DNA from: Psychromonas ingrahamii 37 | Lineage (GTDB): Bacteria > Pseudomonadota > Gammaproteobacteria > Enterobacterales > Psychromonadaceae | Assembly (NCBI RefSeq): GCF_000015285.1 | Contig: NC_008709.1 | Span: 3,472,001-3,536,000 of the forward strand | Reading direction: 5' to 3' | DNA length: 64,000 bases | In this document: positions 27,183 to 36,567 of the stretch, one piece after another | How the letters are laid out: each line of letters starts with the position of its first letter | Position numbering within the stretch: the stretch's first letter is position 1 | The notes under the pieces: generated by a model | What the model was told of the DNA's origin: nothing | Databases searched by the model: none | What the model saw: the letters and a program-made list of their open reading frames with translations, nothing else | Program-made: the position numbers and the translations under genes

Positions 27183-29852
27183 CTACAGGCTGTTAGGGAC
27201 TGCAAAATCATTATTATCGATTTGCGAATCCGCAGCCTGAGGATCCTGAGCAGCTTGCAGCGCTTGCACTTTTTCTGTCTCACCATTTAGCTGGTACGCT
27301 TTAATTAAATTATCCCGCCACTCTTTATGCCAGGGCGCTTTTTCAAGCGCTTTTTCAAGCAGCACGATACCATCATCAAAGTGATTTTTACTTAAATAAA
27401 CCAAGCCCAGCATATAATTGCACGCCGCATGTTCAGGATTGTGATGCAGCATCTTTTTAAAGTTCAGCTCAGCCCCATCTAAATCGTTTTCTTTATACAG
27501 CGCCACACCTTCGGTTAAAAATCCCGCTTTGGGTAAGGTCAGCATATCGTCAATCGGAGGGGCAATGATTTTAGCATTGGTGCCTTTAATTAACGGCTGC
27601 AGATGGTTTTTATAACGCTTCCATTTCGCTTTCGAAGTTTTATAGATAGGCTGGCGCACCTGCCAGACACTTGCGGTCTTAACAGTCCGTTCAAGTTCAT
27701 TAAACTTAAGCACCTGCGGCTGCCACTGCACGCCGATATAATCAAGCATCTTACGCGCAGAGCCTTCCAGATCATCGACCACATCTTCGTAGTTGACCTC
27801 CAAAATTTCACCGGGAAAGGTCTGCTGCCAATGATGCATTAACAGATTGTGGTCGGCCAGTTGCTCACCGATGGTTTCAAGGTCATAAGCAAACCCCATA
27901 CCACCGTGTTTAGCCTGATAATCGGTAAAATAATTGGAAATGGCAATATCACGCGGGTCGCGGCGCACCGAAATTATTTTAGCATTAGGAAAAAGAAATT
28001 TGATCAGACCGATATTTTCAAAATTATGGGGCAATTTATCAACGATATGTTTGGCATCGGGTTTCTCCTCAGCGGCCAGTTCGATAAGCTCTGTAAGGAC
28101 ATTATTGGCAATGCCTGAACTGGTATAAGCATTGATATCATCGATGCAGTCGGGATAACTGCGTCCCGAACCAACGTGACGTTCCCAGCGGCTAAGTCCC
28201 TGTACAACCTGGGGGATCACTCCCAGCTCACCGGCGCCAAAAATATCACTGTGGCCCGATAAAATCTGCTCAACCAGCGTGGTGCCCGAACGCGGCATGC
28301 CCAGGACATAAACGGGCACATTCGAATCAATACCACTGTCTTTTCGATGTTCAAATAATGGCTTACAAAAAGCATGGCGCAGACGCGCGCACTGTTTGCG
28401 GTGCGCTTTACCGTCATAGGGCAAAAATTGTTTACTGGCAGCATTAGCCTGATTTGCAAAGCCAAACGCCTTATCAAATTCCTTGCGTTTTTCCCAGGCT
28501 GAGGCCAACTGAAACAAAATGCCCGCTTTCAGGCTGCCTTCAATGCTCGGTTGCTTAGCGGCGGCGGCCATTTTATCGAGGGTCTCGACATCTTCGGGAA
28601 AACGCCTTGCATTGATCAGCGCCGAATGACCTTTGATCGGATCAATTTGTTTAACCCGCTCAAACAGTTCAAGGGCTTCATCAATATGGCCCTGCTGCAT
28701 CAGCTGTTGTGCTAGCCCCTGCAGTGCAGGCAGAAAATGCGCGTGTTCGGTAAGAATATCACGGTAGAGTTTTTCCGAGAGGTCAAAATTCTGCTCCTGA
28801 CTTTCTACCTGCGCCAGCACATTACTGGCTTGCGCCCGTAGCCACTTTATCTCCGCAAGCGGCTGCTCGGGTGTTTCTGTCAATGCCTGCGCCAATGCCA
28901 CGGCTTTTTCGGCCGCTTTGCGCGCTTTTTGATCAAACCGGTGCACACAGGCGCTAGAGAGCTGCACCCAGAGATTAATGTTTTGATCATCATTTTTAAG
29001 CGCATTCTGAAGCAGATTGACCGCCTGCATAAAGTGTCCCTGCACCTGCGCGAGTTCCGACAGGGTCAGGCATAAGTCACTGTTGCCTGAATACTGCTTA
29101 AAATACTCGCGCAGAATATCGCTGGCCTGCTGATGTAAATCCGACTCGGCCAGTAAACGGCTGTACTGTTTAAGGCAATGAATAAACAATGCTTCTTCGC
29201 ACTCTCCCGCCTGCTGCTGCTCACACAACTGCTGCAGCCAGTCTTCGGCTTGGGCAAAGTCTTCATTTTTTAACCAAAGCTGCAGCTGCACAGTATTAAA
29301 CTGTAACCAGTACTGCTGATAAATGCCGGTAAGCAGCTCGTCATACTGTTGCTCAAGCTGCTCAAAAGCCTCGTCCAGCTGCCCCTGCGCCTGTTGATAG
29401 TGGGCCTGATTCAAATACAAGTTAAGCAGATTACCATGCACCACTAGCCGTGAAGGCTGCAATGCCAGCGACTGCTCAAAATGCTGTTGCGCACTGCTAA
29501 GATTGTCCTGTAATAAACAGCAATAACCCAGACGCGCATACGCCAGCGCATGCATCGGCTGCTCAATCAGAATCTCCGTGAGCATGCTATTAGCCTGTTC
29601 GAGTCGCTGCATCACAATTAACACCGCAGCCAGATCGCAACGGCCATCGCAGTCCAGCTCAGCCAAAGACTCAAATGCCTGCTCATAACGTATTTCTGTC
29701 TGCTGTTTCAAGCCCAGATGGGCACAGGCAGTTGCCAATAACGGTAAAATAGCCGGATTTTCAGTTTGCTGATACAGGCTTTCAGCCATTTCTTTTAACG
29801 GGCCATGTTGCTGCTGTTCAGCCATTTTTCTTAATATATTCAGTTCATTCAT
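27183..29852 (-). CDS. TPR-repeat protein with C-terminal sulfotransferase domain
   Basis: The ATG at 29852 (MNELNILRKMAEQQQ) gives 889 residues. The frame is open to a TTG at 30005, but those extra 51 residues are low-complexity and lie over repeated non-coding DNA. Residues 1-470 are helical TPR-like repeats rich in Gln and Leu. About 500-760 is a PAPS-dependent sulfotransferase domain: the 5'-phosphosulfate loop VYVLGMPRSGTTLVEQILSG, HIVDKLPHNFENIGLIK, and 3'-phosphate binding in IISVRRDPRDIAISNYF. Two more TPRs follow (about 800-865). It has no signal peptide, so it should act in the cytoplasm. Placed directly upstream of the exporter genes, it may sulfate or hold the giant adhesins before export. 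The acceptor is unknown. Confidence 0.85.
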   Translation of the reverse strand: MNELNILRKMAEQQQHGPLKEMAESLYQQTENPAILPLLATACAHLGLKQQTEIRYEQAFESLAELDCDGRCDLAAVLIVMQRLEQANSMLTEILIEQPMHALAYARLGYCCLLQDNLSSAQQHFEQSLALQPSRLVVHGNLLNLYLNQAHYQQAQGQLDEAFEQLEQQYDELLTGIYQQYWLQFNTVQLQLWLKNEDFAQAEDWLQQLCEQQQAGECEEALFIHCLKQYSRLLAESDLHQQASDILREYFKQYSGNSDLCLTLSELAQVQGHFMQAVNLLQNALKNDDQNINLWVQLSSACVHRFDQKARKAAEKAVALAQALTETPEQPLAEIKWLRAQASNVLAQVESQEQNFDLSEKLYRDILTEHAHFLPALQGLAQQLMQQGHIDEALELFERVKQIDPIKGHSALINARRFPEDVETLDKMAAAAKQPSIEGSLKAGILFQLASAWEKRKEFDKAFGFANQANAASKQFLPYDGKAHRKQCARLRHAFCKPLFEHRKDSGIDSNVPVYVLGMPRSGTTLVEQILSGHSDIFGAGELGVIPQVVQGLSRWERHVGSGRSYPDCIDDINAYTSSGIANNVLTELIELAAEEKPDAKHIVDKLPHNFENIGLIKFLFPNAKIISVRRDPRDIAISNYFTDYQAKHGGMGFAYDLETIGEQLADHNLLMHHWQQTFPGEILEVNYEDVVDDLEGSARKMLDYIGVQWQPQVLKFNELERTVKTASVWQVRQPIYKTSKAKWKRYKNHLQPLIKGTNAKIIAPPIDDMLTLPKAGFLTEGVALYKENDLDGAELNFKKMLHHNPEHAACNYMLGLVYLSKNHFDDGIVLLEKALEKAPWHKEWRDNLIKAYQLNGETEKVQALQAAQDPQAADSQIDNNDFAVPNSL

Positions 29853-30433
29853 AAAGCGTTCACTTATCAGATATATAGCGCTTGTGGTGCATGGAATGCA
29901 CCCTACTAATAACATAACCCGCAGGAGGTGCTCCGATTTTTTGTAATTATGGTCGATAAAATACTCACGACTAATAACATAACCCGCTGGGGGCGCTGCG
30001 CGCAACGATTGTCTGTGTTATTCAGAAAATTCATTATCATTCGTTATTAGCCCAACGGTTATCATAAACACCCTATGCAGATAACCGCGGCTTGTGGTTT
30101 ATAAAAAGGCACCCTAGCGATTGTATAGCAGAGTGTCCCCACGCGTAACAAGCATTATTAACGAAACATAAAACAGTGCATAAAATGGGCCCTAGCCAGC
30201 TGTTCAGCCAATTTTCTTAATATTTTCAGTTCATTTATAACGGCTTACTGTATGGTTATTTTTAAGTTCAAAATTCTTTTTAAGTTAAAGTAGTTTTGAA
30301 GTTTAAAACAGCCAGTGAAATTAATCAGATCAAGCCAGAGAGAAGATTCTTTTAACCGCTAAATTAAAAAGACCCCGGCAGTCTTAACTGTGGGGGTCTT
30401 AAACAGGTTTAATAAATACCTAAAGGCAATTAA
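29853..30433. other. Intergenic region with degenerate duplicated segments
   Basis: 580 bp between the sulfotransferase gene and adhesin 1. A segment at about 30198-30235 repeats, with changes, the first codons of the sulfotransferase gene (29811-29860). CTTGTGG...GCACCCTA at 29881-29903 recurs at about 30090-30113. ACTAATAACATAACCCGC occurs twice (about 29904 and 29970). These look like remnants of a duplicated gene start. The right end holds the adhesin 1 terminator. Confidence 0.6.
30361..30402 (-). terminator. Terminator of the adhesin 1 gene
   Basis: On the minus strand AAGACCCC and GGGGTCTT (30369-30376 with 30393-30400) form the outer stem, and CAGT/ACTG (30379-30390) an inner one. 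TTTTTAATTT follows. It starts 34 bp after the adhesin 1 stop, separating the adhesin genes from the secretion operon. Confidence 0.9.
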
Positions 30434-33400
30434 TTAAGTCATCCAGCCAGCGGAACTTGCTCCCCCTGTCCAGAAAGTCAATGTTCTGGGAATAGGTGTG
30501 GTGACAGGGACTCCTGGCGGCCCAAACGGCACTCCTATCGGCCCAAACGGCACTCCTATCGGCCCAAACGGCACTCCTGTCGGCCCAAACGGCACTATAG
30601 GCCCCGGAGAGGTCCATTCAAGCTTGCCATCCAGGTAATCTCCATCAAAGATACTGTCTGTTGAGAAGGTAAAAGTATCATCGCCATCAAGGTTAGCCCC
30701 CCCGGTCCATTGCGTCGAATTGGTTGCCACTGAATCGGACGCTGCAGTATAAATGGTAATATGATAGACAGTGCCGGCGGCAAAGGCATTAGTCCCGTTA
30801 TCCGTTGTATCGCCAGTATTGAGGTTGAAAAACACTTCGACTGCGCTGCTAGTCACCGTATCTACCGCCTGTACTGATTCAGTCGCCACCAGGCTATTAT
30901 TGGCCGCGGTATCCTGCGCAACATTAGCTGCCACATTAACGGTGATATCCGCAACACTCTCTGCACTTGGGGTAACGACCAAAGTATATTGGCTGCCTGA
31001 AAGGGCAGTAAATGCCCCTTTTGTGCCCCCCGTCAAAGTGACATCATCAGCACTAAAGCCGGTCACATTCTCACTAAAGGTAAAGGTATAGGTGACATCG
31101 CCCGTGGCCGTTGCGGCTGTATCATCACTAATAATTACCGTCGGAATAACAGTATCCACGGCTTGCACGGATTCAGATGCAACAAGGTTATTATTGCCCG
31201 CGGCATCCTGCGCAATATCAGCTGCCACATTAACGGTGATATCCGCAACACTCTCTGCACTTGGGGTAACGACCAAAGTATATTGGCTGCCTGAAAGGAC
31301 AGTAAATGCCCCTTTTGTGCCCCCCGTCAAAGTGACATCATCAGCACTAAAACCGGTCACATTCTCACTAAAAGTAAAGGTATAGGTGACATCGCCCGTG
31401 GCCGTTGCGGCTGTATCATCACTAATAATTACCGTCGGAATAACAGTATCCACGGCTTGCACGGATTCAGATGCAACAAGGTTATTATTGCCCGCGGCAT
31501 CCTGCGCAATATCAGCTGCCACATTAACGGTGATATCCGCAACACTCTCTGCACTTGGGGTAACGACCAAAGTATATTGGCTGCCTGAAAGGGTAGTAAA
31601 TGCCCCTTTTGTGCCCCCAGTTACAGTGACATCCTCAACACCAAAGCCGGTCACATTCTCACTAAAGGTAAAGGTATAGGTGACATCGCCCGTGGCCGTT
31701 GCGGCTGTATCATCACTAATAATTACCGTCGGAATAACAGTATCCACGGTATCCACGGCTTGCACGGATTCAGATGCAACAAGGTTATTATTGCCCGCGG
31801 CATCCTGCGCAATATCAGCTGCTACATTAACGGTGATATCCGCAACACTCTCTGCACTTGGGGTAACGATCAAAGTATATTGGCTGCCTGAAAGGGCAGT
31901 AAATGCCCCTTTTTTGCCCCCAGTTACAGTGACATCCTCAACACCAAAGCCGGTCACATTCTCACTAAAGGTAAAGGTATAGGTGACATCGCCCGTGGCC
32001 GTTGCGGCTGTATCATCACTAATAATTACCGTCGGAATAACAGTATCCACGGCTTGCACGGATTCAGATGCAACAAGGCTATTATTACCCACAGCATCGA
32101 TCGCAACATTACCTGGCACATTAACGGTGATATTCGCAACACTCTCTGCACTTGGGGTAACGACCAAAGTATATTGGCTGCCTGAAAGGACAGTAAATGC
32201 CCCTTTTGTGCCCCCCGTCAAAGTGACATCATCAGCACTAAAACCGGTCACATTCTCACTAAAAGTAAAGGTATAGGTGACATCGCCCGTGGCCGTTGCG
32301 GCTGTATCATCACTAATAATTACCGTCGGAATAACAGTATCCACGGCTTGCACGGATTCAGTCGCCACCAGGTTATTATTGCCCGCGGCATCCTGCGCAA
32401 TATCAGCTGCCACATTAACGGTGATATCCGCAACACTCTCAGCACTTGGGGTAACGATCAAAGTATATTGGCTGCCTGAAACGGCAGTAAATGCCCCTTT
32501 TGTGCCCCCGGTTACAGTGACATCCTCAACACCAAAGCCGGTCACATTCTCACTAAAGGTAAAGGTATAGGTGACATCGCCCGTGGCCGTTGCGGCTGTA
32601 TCATCACTAATAATTACCGTCGGAATAACAGTATCCACGGCTTGCACGGATTCAGATGCAACAAGGTTATTATTGCCCGCGGCATCCTGCGCAATATCAG
32701 CTGCTACATTAACGGTGATATCCGCAACACTCTCTGCACTTGGGGTAACGATCAAAGTATATTGGCTGCCTGAAAGGGCAGTAAATGCCCCTTTTGTGCC
32801 CCCAGTTACAGTGACATCCTCAACACCAAAGCCGGTCACATTCTCACTAAAGGTAAAGGTATAGGTGACATCGCCCGTGGCCGTTGCGGCTGTATCATCA
32901 CTAATAATTACCGTCGGAATAACAGTATCCACGGCTTGCACGGATTCAGATGCAACAAGGTTATTATTGCCCGCGGCATCCTGCGCAATATCAGCTGCCA
33001 CATTAACGGTGATATCCGCAACACTCTCTGCACTTGGGGTAACGACCAAAGTATATTGGCTGCCTGAAACGGCAATAAACGCGCCTTTTGTGCCACCCGT
33101 CAAGGTAACATCAGCAGCACTAAAATCTATATCTTCGTTAAAAGTAAAGGTATAAATCACTTCACCCGTCGCCGTTGCGGTCGTATCATCACTAATAATT
33201 ACCGTCGGAATAACAGTATCCACGGCTTGCACGGATTCAGATGCAACAAGGTTATTATTGCCCGCGGCATCCTGCGCAATATCAGCTGCTACATTAACGG
33301 TGATATCCACAACACTCTCTGCACTTGGGGTAACGATCAAAGTATATTGGCTGCCTGAAATGGCAGTAAATGCCCCTTTTGTGCCCCCGGTTACAGTGAC

Positions 33401-35533
33401 ATCCTCAACACCAAAGCCGGTCACATTCTCACTAAAGGTAAAGGTATAGGTGACATCGCCCGTGGCCGTTGCGGCTGTATCATCACTAATAATTACCGTC
33501 GGAATAACAGTATCCACGGCTTGCACGGATTCAGATGCAACAAGGTTATTATTGCCCGCGGCATCCTGCGCAATATCAGCTGCCACATTAACGGTGATAT
33601 CCACAACACTCTCTGCACTTGGGGTAACGACCAAAGTATATTGGCTGCCTGAAACGGCAGTAAATGCCCCTTTTGTGCCCCCGGTTACAGTGACATCCTC
33701 AACACCAAAGAGGCGCACATTCTCACTGAAGGTAAAGGTATAAGTCACATCGTCAATAGCCGTTTCGCTAATGTTATCCGTGATCGTTACTGTCGGTACA
33801 GTGGTGTCAATGGCATAATTACTGCTGTTACTGACATAACCCGTATTACCCTCAATATTAGTATAATCGCTACCTAGCGAAATCAGGTTAGTGGCATCAT
33901 CAACACCTGCATCAGGCGTTAAGATCGCAGTGTAAATCCGCGGGTTATCCGTGACACTCAACTCACTCAAAATGGCGTTTTCAACGGTGATATCATTAAT
34001 ATCAAAGCCGCTTACCGCTTCATTAAAAGTAATAGTGACTAAGCTGGTTTCACCCACTTTAAGGGCTGTATCACTGAAGTTTACGCTGCTGATCACAGGC
34101 CCGGTGAAATCCACGCTGATGATTGTTGCCGGGCTTACTTGTTGGGTATTTATTTGCGATGTGATCCCAATACTGCCTTCACCCGCTACATCAACTTTGG
34201 CTTTTGGCACCAAAATAGTGGCAACACCCTCCAGCAGATTGTCAGCGCTGACCACAACACTCTGATTTTGATCTCCCCAGTGAATGTTGACCGTATCCCC
34301 GGCAGTAACATTTGCAACCTGCACACTGACACCCTGATCAGCCTCAGCTTTATTAATACCGTTTTTTGCTGCCGCAATCACTGGCCCCACAATAAGCGCA
34401 TCGGCCAAATCGGCCAAATCAGCATTATCACTGGCTTCAAATTTAACCACCCCAGCCTGCAACAGCTCAACACCAGTCTGAGTTAACGCCAAGGTGCCAT
34501 CTTCCTGCCTAACCATAAATGCTGTTAATTGCGCAAGAGTGGCATCGATACTACCGGTGGTACTGTCGATGCCCGATAACAACGCCAACACATTACCGTA
34601 TTGCTCTGCATTGCTCGTGCCATCAATACTGTTATAATTTTCGTCCAGTACCGTTGTTACCAGCGCTAAAACATCTTCAACACCAAATAATTTAGCAACC
34701 TGCTCATTCTCTGTTACATTTTCTTCAGTGACTTTATTGTCATCTAGGACGCCCGCCTGACGTACTGCCAGCTCACTCAAAGGGGTAATACTCATGCTGA
34801 CATTACCTGTGCCGTCCGTCACCGTCATGGCGCGCAGTGAACTGCCCAAGCTGACAAGCTGCCCGGTCGTTTCATCCAAATAGTCGCCACCATCGCCATT
34901 AGCATCAATCAACTTAGCTAATAGTGGTCCCTGATAACCATTGTCAATAGTAAAACTCACCGGCCCAGTGCTAAAATCATGGGTTTTGCTTCCCAGCAGG
35001 TTGCCATTTTTATCATATAATTCTACAGTAGCAACTGCTATAAAGGGCCCGGCGGCGGGATTTAAGGTAACCTCGTAACTGTCCGTATTATTAACCAGTG
35101 CAATTGCTCCAGCAGCACCGGCAAGCAGGCCACCGGCCCATGCTGAAGGCGGCAAACCTAAAAAATCAGCACTCTCTTGTGCTGTCCAGACAACGGCGGC
35201 TTCGCCACTATCACTTACTGAAACGCTCTCCAGCAGATCTGAACTGCTCACCGCCATGCCCTCACTAGGGGTGACAGTGCCATCGGCCGAGAAAGTTGCG
35301 TTCATCTCTGCACTATAAAAACCGTCAATATGCGCAACGAGATCACCTTCAACTTCAATCTCTAAATCATCACCTTTACGTTTTAAGACCAACGCTTCTG
35401 GTGCTTGCTGAGTATCCTGTTCAACCAAGGTATAAACAGCACCCATTGATGCAGTCAGGGTTTGTAATTCAAGTAAAGCAAGCGTTTGTTGCTTACCATC
35501 TGGTAACGCAATACGTAAAATTAATGCAGTCAT
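30434..35533 (-). CDS. Giant Ig-repeat surface protein 1 (1699 residues), BapA-prefix type
   Basis: Probable type I-secreted adhesin. Residues 1-135 form a BapA/LapF-prefix-like domain (LVLKRKGDDLEIEVEGDL; FYSAEMNATFSADGT), then a hydrophobic Gly/Ala segment LLAGAAGAIALV. Residues about 150-575 hold a unique region and one or two Ig-like domains. About 578-1565 is ten tandem ~98-residue Ig-like repeats (TFSENVTGF, GGTKGAF, GSQYTLVVTPSAESV, AAGNNNLVASESVQAVDTV). A C-terminal core (VFFNLNTGDTTDNGTNAF, YHITIYTAAS) resembles the C-termini of the two other giant proteins. The chain ends in four GVPFGPx heptads and TFWTGGASSAGWMT. There is no signal peptide, no RTX repeats and no LPxTG. The secretion genes lie just downstream. 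Confidence 0.85.
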   Translation of the reverse strand: MTALILRIALPDGKQQTLALLELQTLTASMGAVYTLVEQDTQQAPEALVLKRKGDDLEIEVEGDLVAHIDGFYSAEMNATFSADGTVTPSEGMAVSSSDLLESVSVSDSGEAAVVWTAQESADFLGLPPSAWAGGLLAGAAGAIALVNNTDSYEVTLNPAAGPFIAVATVELYDKNGNLLGSKTHDFSTGPVSFTIDNGYQGPLLAKLIDANGDGGDYLDETTGQLVSLGSSLRAMTVTDGTGNVSMSITPLSELAVRQAGVLDDNKVTEENVTENEQVAKLFGVEDVLALVTTVLDENYNSIDGTSNAEQYGNVLALLSGIDSTTGSIDATLAQLTAFMVRQEDGTLALTQTGVELLQAGVVKFEASDNADLADLADALIVGPVIAAAKNGINKAEADQGVSVQVANVTAGDTVNIHWGDQNQSVVVSADNLLEGVATILVPKAKVDVAGEGSIGITSQINTQQVSPATIISVDFTGPVISSVNFSDTALKVGETSLVTITFNEAVSGFDINDITVENAILSELSVTDNPRIYTAILTPDAGVDDATNLISLGSDYTNIEGNTGYVSNSSNYAIDTTVPTVTITDNISETAIDDVTYTFTFSENVRLFGVEDVTVTGGTKGAFTAVSGSQYTLVVTPSAESVVDITVNVAADIAQDAAGNNNLVASESVQAVDTVIPTVIISDDTAATATGDVTYTFTFSENVTGFGVEDVTVTGGTKGAFTAISGSQYTLIVTPSAESVVDITVNVAADIAQDAAGNNNLVASESVQAVDTVIPTVIISDDTTATATGEVIYTFTFNEDIDFSAADVTLTGGTKGAFIAVSGSQYTLVVTPSAESVADITVNVAADIAQDAAGNNNLVASESVQAVDTVIPTVIISDDTAATATGDVTYTFTFSENVTGFGVEDVTVTGGTKGAFTALSGSQYTLIVTPSAESVADITVNVAADIAQDAAGNNNLVASESVQAVDTVIPTVIISDDTAATATGDVTYTFTFSENVTGFGVEDVTVTGGTKGAFTAVSGSQYTLIVTPSAESVADITVNVAADIAQDAAGNNNLVATESVQAVDTVIPTVIISDDTAATATGDVTYTFTFSENVTGFSADDVTLTGGTKGAFTVLSGSQYTLVVTPSAESVANITVNVPGNVAIDAVGNNSLVASESVQAVDTVIPTVIISDDTAATATGDVTYTFTFSENVTGFGVEDVTVTGGKKGAFTALSGSQYTLIVTPSAESVADITVNVAADIAQDAAGNNNLVASESVQAVDTVDTVIPTVIISDDTAATATGDVTYTFTFSENVTGFGVEDVTVTGGTKGAFTTLSGSQYTLVVTPSAESVADITVNVAADIAQDAAGNNNLVASESVQAVDTVIPTVIISDDTAATATGDVTYTFTFSENVTGFSADDVTLTGGTKGAFTVLSGSQYTLVVTPSAESVADITVNVAADIAQDAAGNNNLVASESVQAVDTVIPTVIISDDTAATATGDVTYTFTFSENVTGFSADDVTLTGGTKGAFTALSGSQYTLVVTPSAESVADITVNVAANVAQDTAANNSLVATESVQAVDTVTSSAVEVFFNLNTGDTTDNGTNAFAAGTVYHITIYTAASDSVATNSTQWTGGANLDGDDTFTFSTDSIFDGDYLDGKLEWTSPGPIVPFGPTGVPFGPIGVPFGPIGVPFGPPGVPVTTPIPRTLTFWTGGASSAGWMT
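30510..30593. repeat. Four tandem 21-bp units encoding GVPFGPx heptads
   Basis: Four 21-bp units (starts 30510, 30531, 30552, 30573) with the core CGGCCCAAACGGCACTCCT differ at one or two bases each. In the adhesin 1 frame they encode GVPFGP plus T, I, I or P. A proline/glycine-rich rod- or collagen-like spacer of this kind near a C-terminus is unusual. Confidence 0.9.
30840..33800. repeat. Ten 294-bp tandem repeats in adhesin 1
   Basis: The repeats have a 294-bp period (98 codons); one unit is 303 bp because of a 9-bp duplication GTATCCACG at about 31739-31757. Neighbouring units are nearly identical over long stretches, with two alternating cassettes inside (FGVEDVTVTGG and FSADDVTLTGG). 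The opposite strand is open in each unit because the array is homogeneous. Confidence 0.93.
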
Positions 35534-35678
35534 TTCAGTACCTTAAGAAGTAACGGAAGATAATAATAATAAATTATAATAATCTATTATTATTTTTTAT
35601 CTATACCTGAGATAACAACTATTCCAAAATTAATAAATAAATAGTAATAAATTGACCAAAAAAAAACTAATAATTAAT

Positions 35679-35722
35679 AAGAAATTAATAAGAAATAAAT
35701 AAGAAATAAATAAGAAATAAAT
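35679..35722. repeat. Four 11-bp AT-rich tandem repeats upstream of adhesin 1
   Basis: The unit AAGAAATAAAT (the first copy is AAGAAATTAAT) occurs four times from 35679 to 35722. It lies 146-189 bp upstream of the adhesin 1 start and is flanked by two copies of AATTGACCAA. A-tract-like, helically phased spacing suggests bent DNA. Confidence 0.85.
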
Positions 35723-35841
35723 AAAGAATTGACCAATTACTGCGTTCTCTCTAACGAAGCCACGTAAACGGGATAAGTGACTCGTGTCTTCGACTTAAAT
35801 AAACCTATTCATTTTTCTTGTCAATTTCATTTTAAAACAAG

Positions 35842-35921
35842 GTATTGAGTTGGAAAATAAAGTGTTGAGTTGGAAAATAAAGTGTTGAGTTGGAAAATAA
35901 AGTGTTGAGTTGGAAAATAAT
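35842..35921. repeat. Four 20-bp tandem repeats
   Basis: Four copies with a period of 20 bp and the core GAGTTGGAAAATAA (TGGAAAATAA at 35851, 35871, 35891, 35911). They lie about 310-390 bp upstream of the adhesin 1 start. Confidence 0.88.
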
Positions 35922-36443
35922 AATGCGAACTTAGGTTTTATGGCACGGGTCTAACAAAGAAAGGATTTAACGATTAGAAAAGTGGCCAAATAATGAGCTG
36001 CAAGTAAGAACCCTGCTTTGTATGGCCACCGATTTTTCACCTTAGAGCAAGCTATTCATAAAAAAATGAGGGAGGAAAATGAAACCTTTTTTCTAGATAA
36101 AAAGGCTGAGCGCCATTGATGACAGCGAATAAAAGCGCCGCAACAAAACATCTTATTTATTTCCTTTACGGGTGATCAATTCCTTTAAGTTGCGCATACT
36201 AATTTATTAATCTGCATGTGAGGTGATTGTGGTTTGACATAATCGCATAAGCGCAAATATTAAGGCTAAACATAGAGGTCAGCTAGTGCGTAGACTCAAT
36301 CATCCACTGCCGCCGATCCTCAAAGGATTTTTCTGTGTAGTTATGTTCACCGCAGCAATAAGCGCAGAGAACGTAATAAGAAATATAAAGGCAATAAAGG
36401 GTATTTGAAAGGGAAAATTGAGGGTGACAAGATGTTGTTATAA

Positions 36444-36481
36444 CTATCTTCTGGCATGCAAAAAAGCATGCCTGAAGATAG
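36444..36481 (-). terminator. Large hairpin downstream of adhesin 2
   Basis: CTATCTTC-T-GGCATGC (36444-36459) pairs with GCATGCC-T-GAAGATAG (36466-36481): 15 pairs, one T-T mismatch and a 6-base loop (T6 on the minus strand). It lies 87 bp past the adhesin 2 stop. A related hairpin is found at the same place after adhesin 3 (51048-51082). There is no trailing T-run, so it may act as a processing or stability element rather than an intrinsic terminator. Confidence 0.75.
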
Positions 36482-36567
36482 ATTGATAATAGAAGCTCGT
36501 CACCATTTATGGGTGTGCAGTTACTCCACAGTTATTCCACCTGCGGACTTAACAATACAAGCAAACC

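Larger units (their letters stand above)
35534..36567. other. 1-kb intergenic region between adhesin 1 and adhesin 2
   Basis: No credible gene. From the adhesin 1 side it holds an AT-rich leader, an 11-bp tandem array (35679-35722), a 20-bp tandem array (about 35842-35921), and from about 36235 a segment related to the region downstream of adhesin 3 (50880-51196), including a large hairpin at 36444-36481. It should contain the adhesin 1 promoter and the adhesin 2 transcript end. Confidence 0.7.

Noticed and set aside
29853-30005. N-terminal extension of the TPR-sulfotransferase from a TTG at 30005 (extra 51 residues).
   Set aside because: Rare start codon without ribosome site, composition unlike the rest, and overlap with duplicated non-coding segments; ATG 29852 begins the regular helical sequence.
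35080-35130. LapG-type cleavage site (AAG in LLAGAAGAIALV of adhesin 1).
   Set aside because: The tripeptide is common, adhesins 2 and 3 lack it at the same place, and no lapG or lapD gene is in the window. It is left as an idea only.
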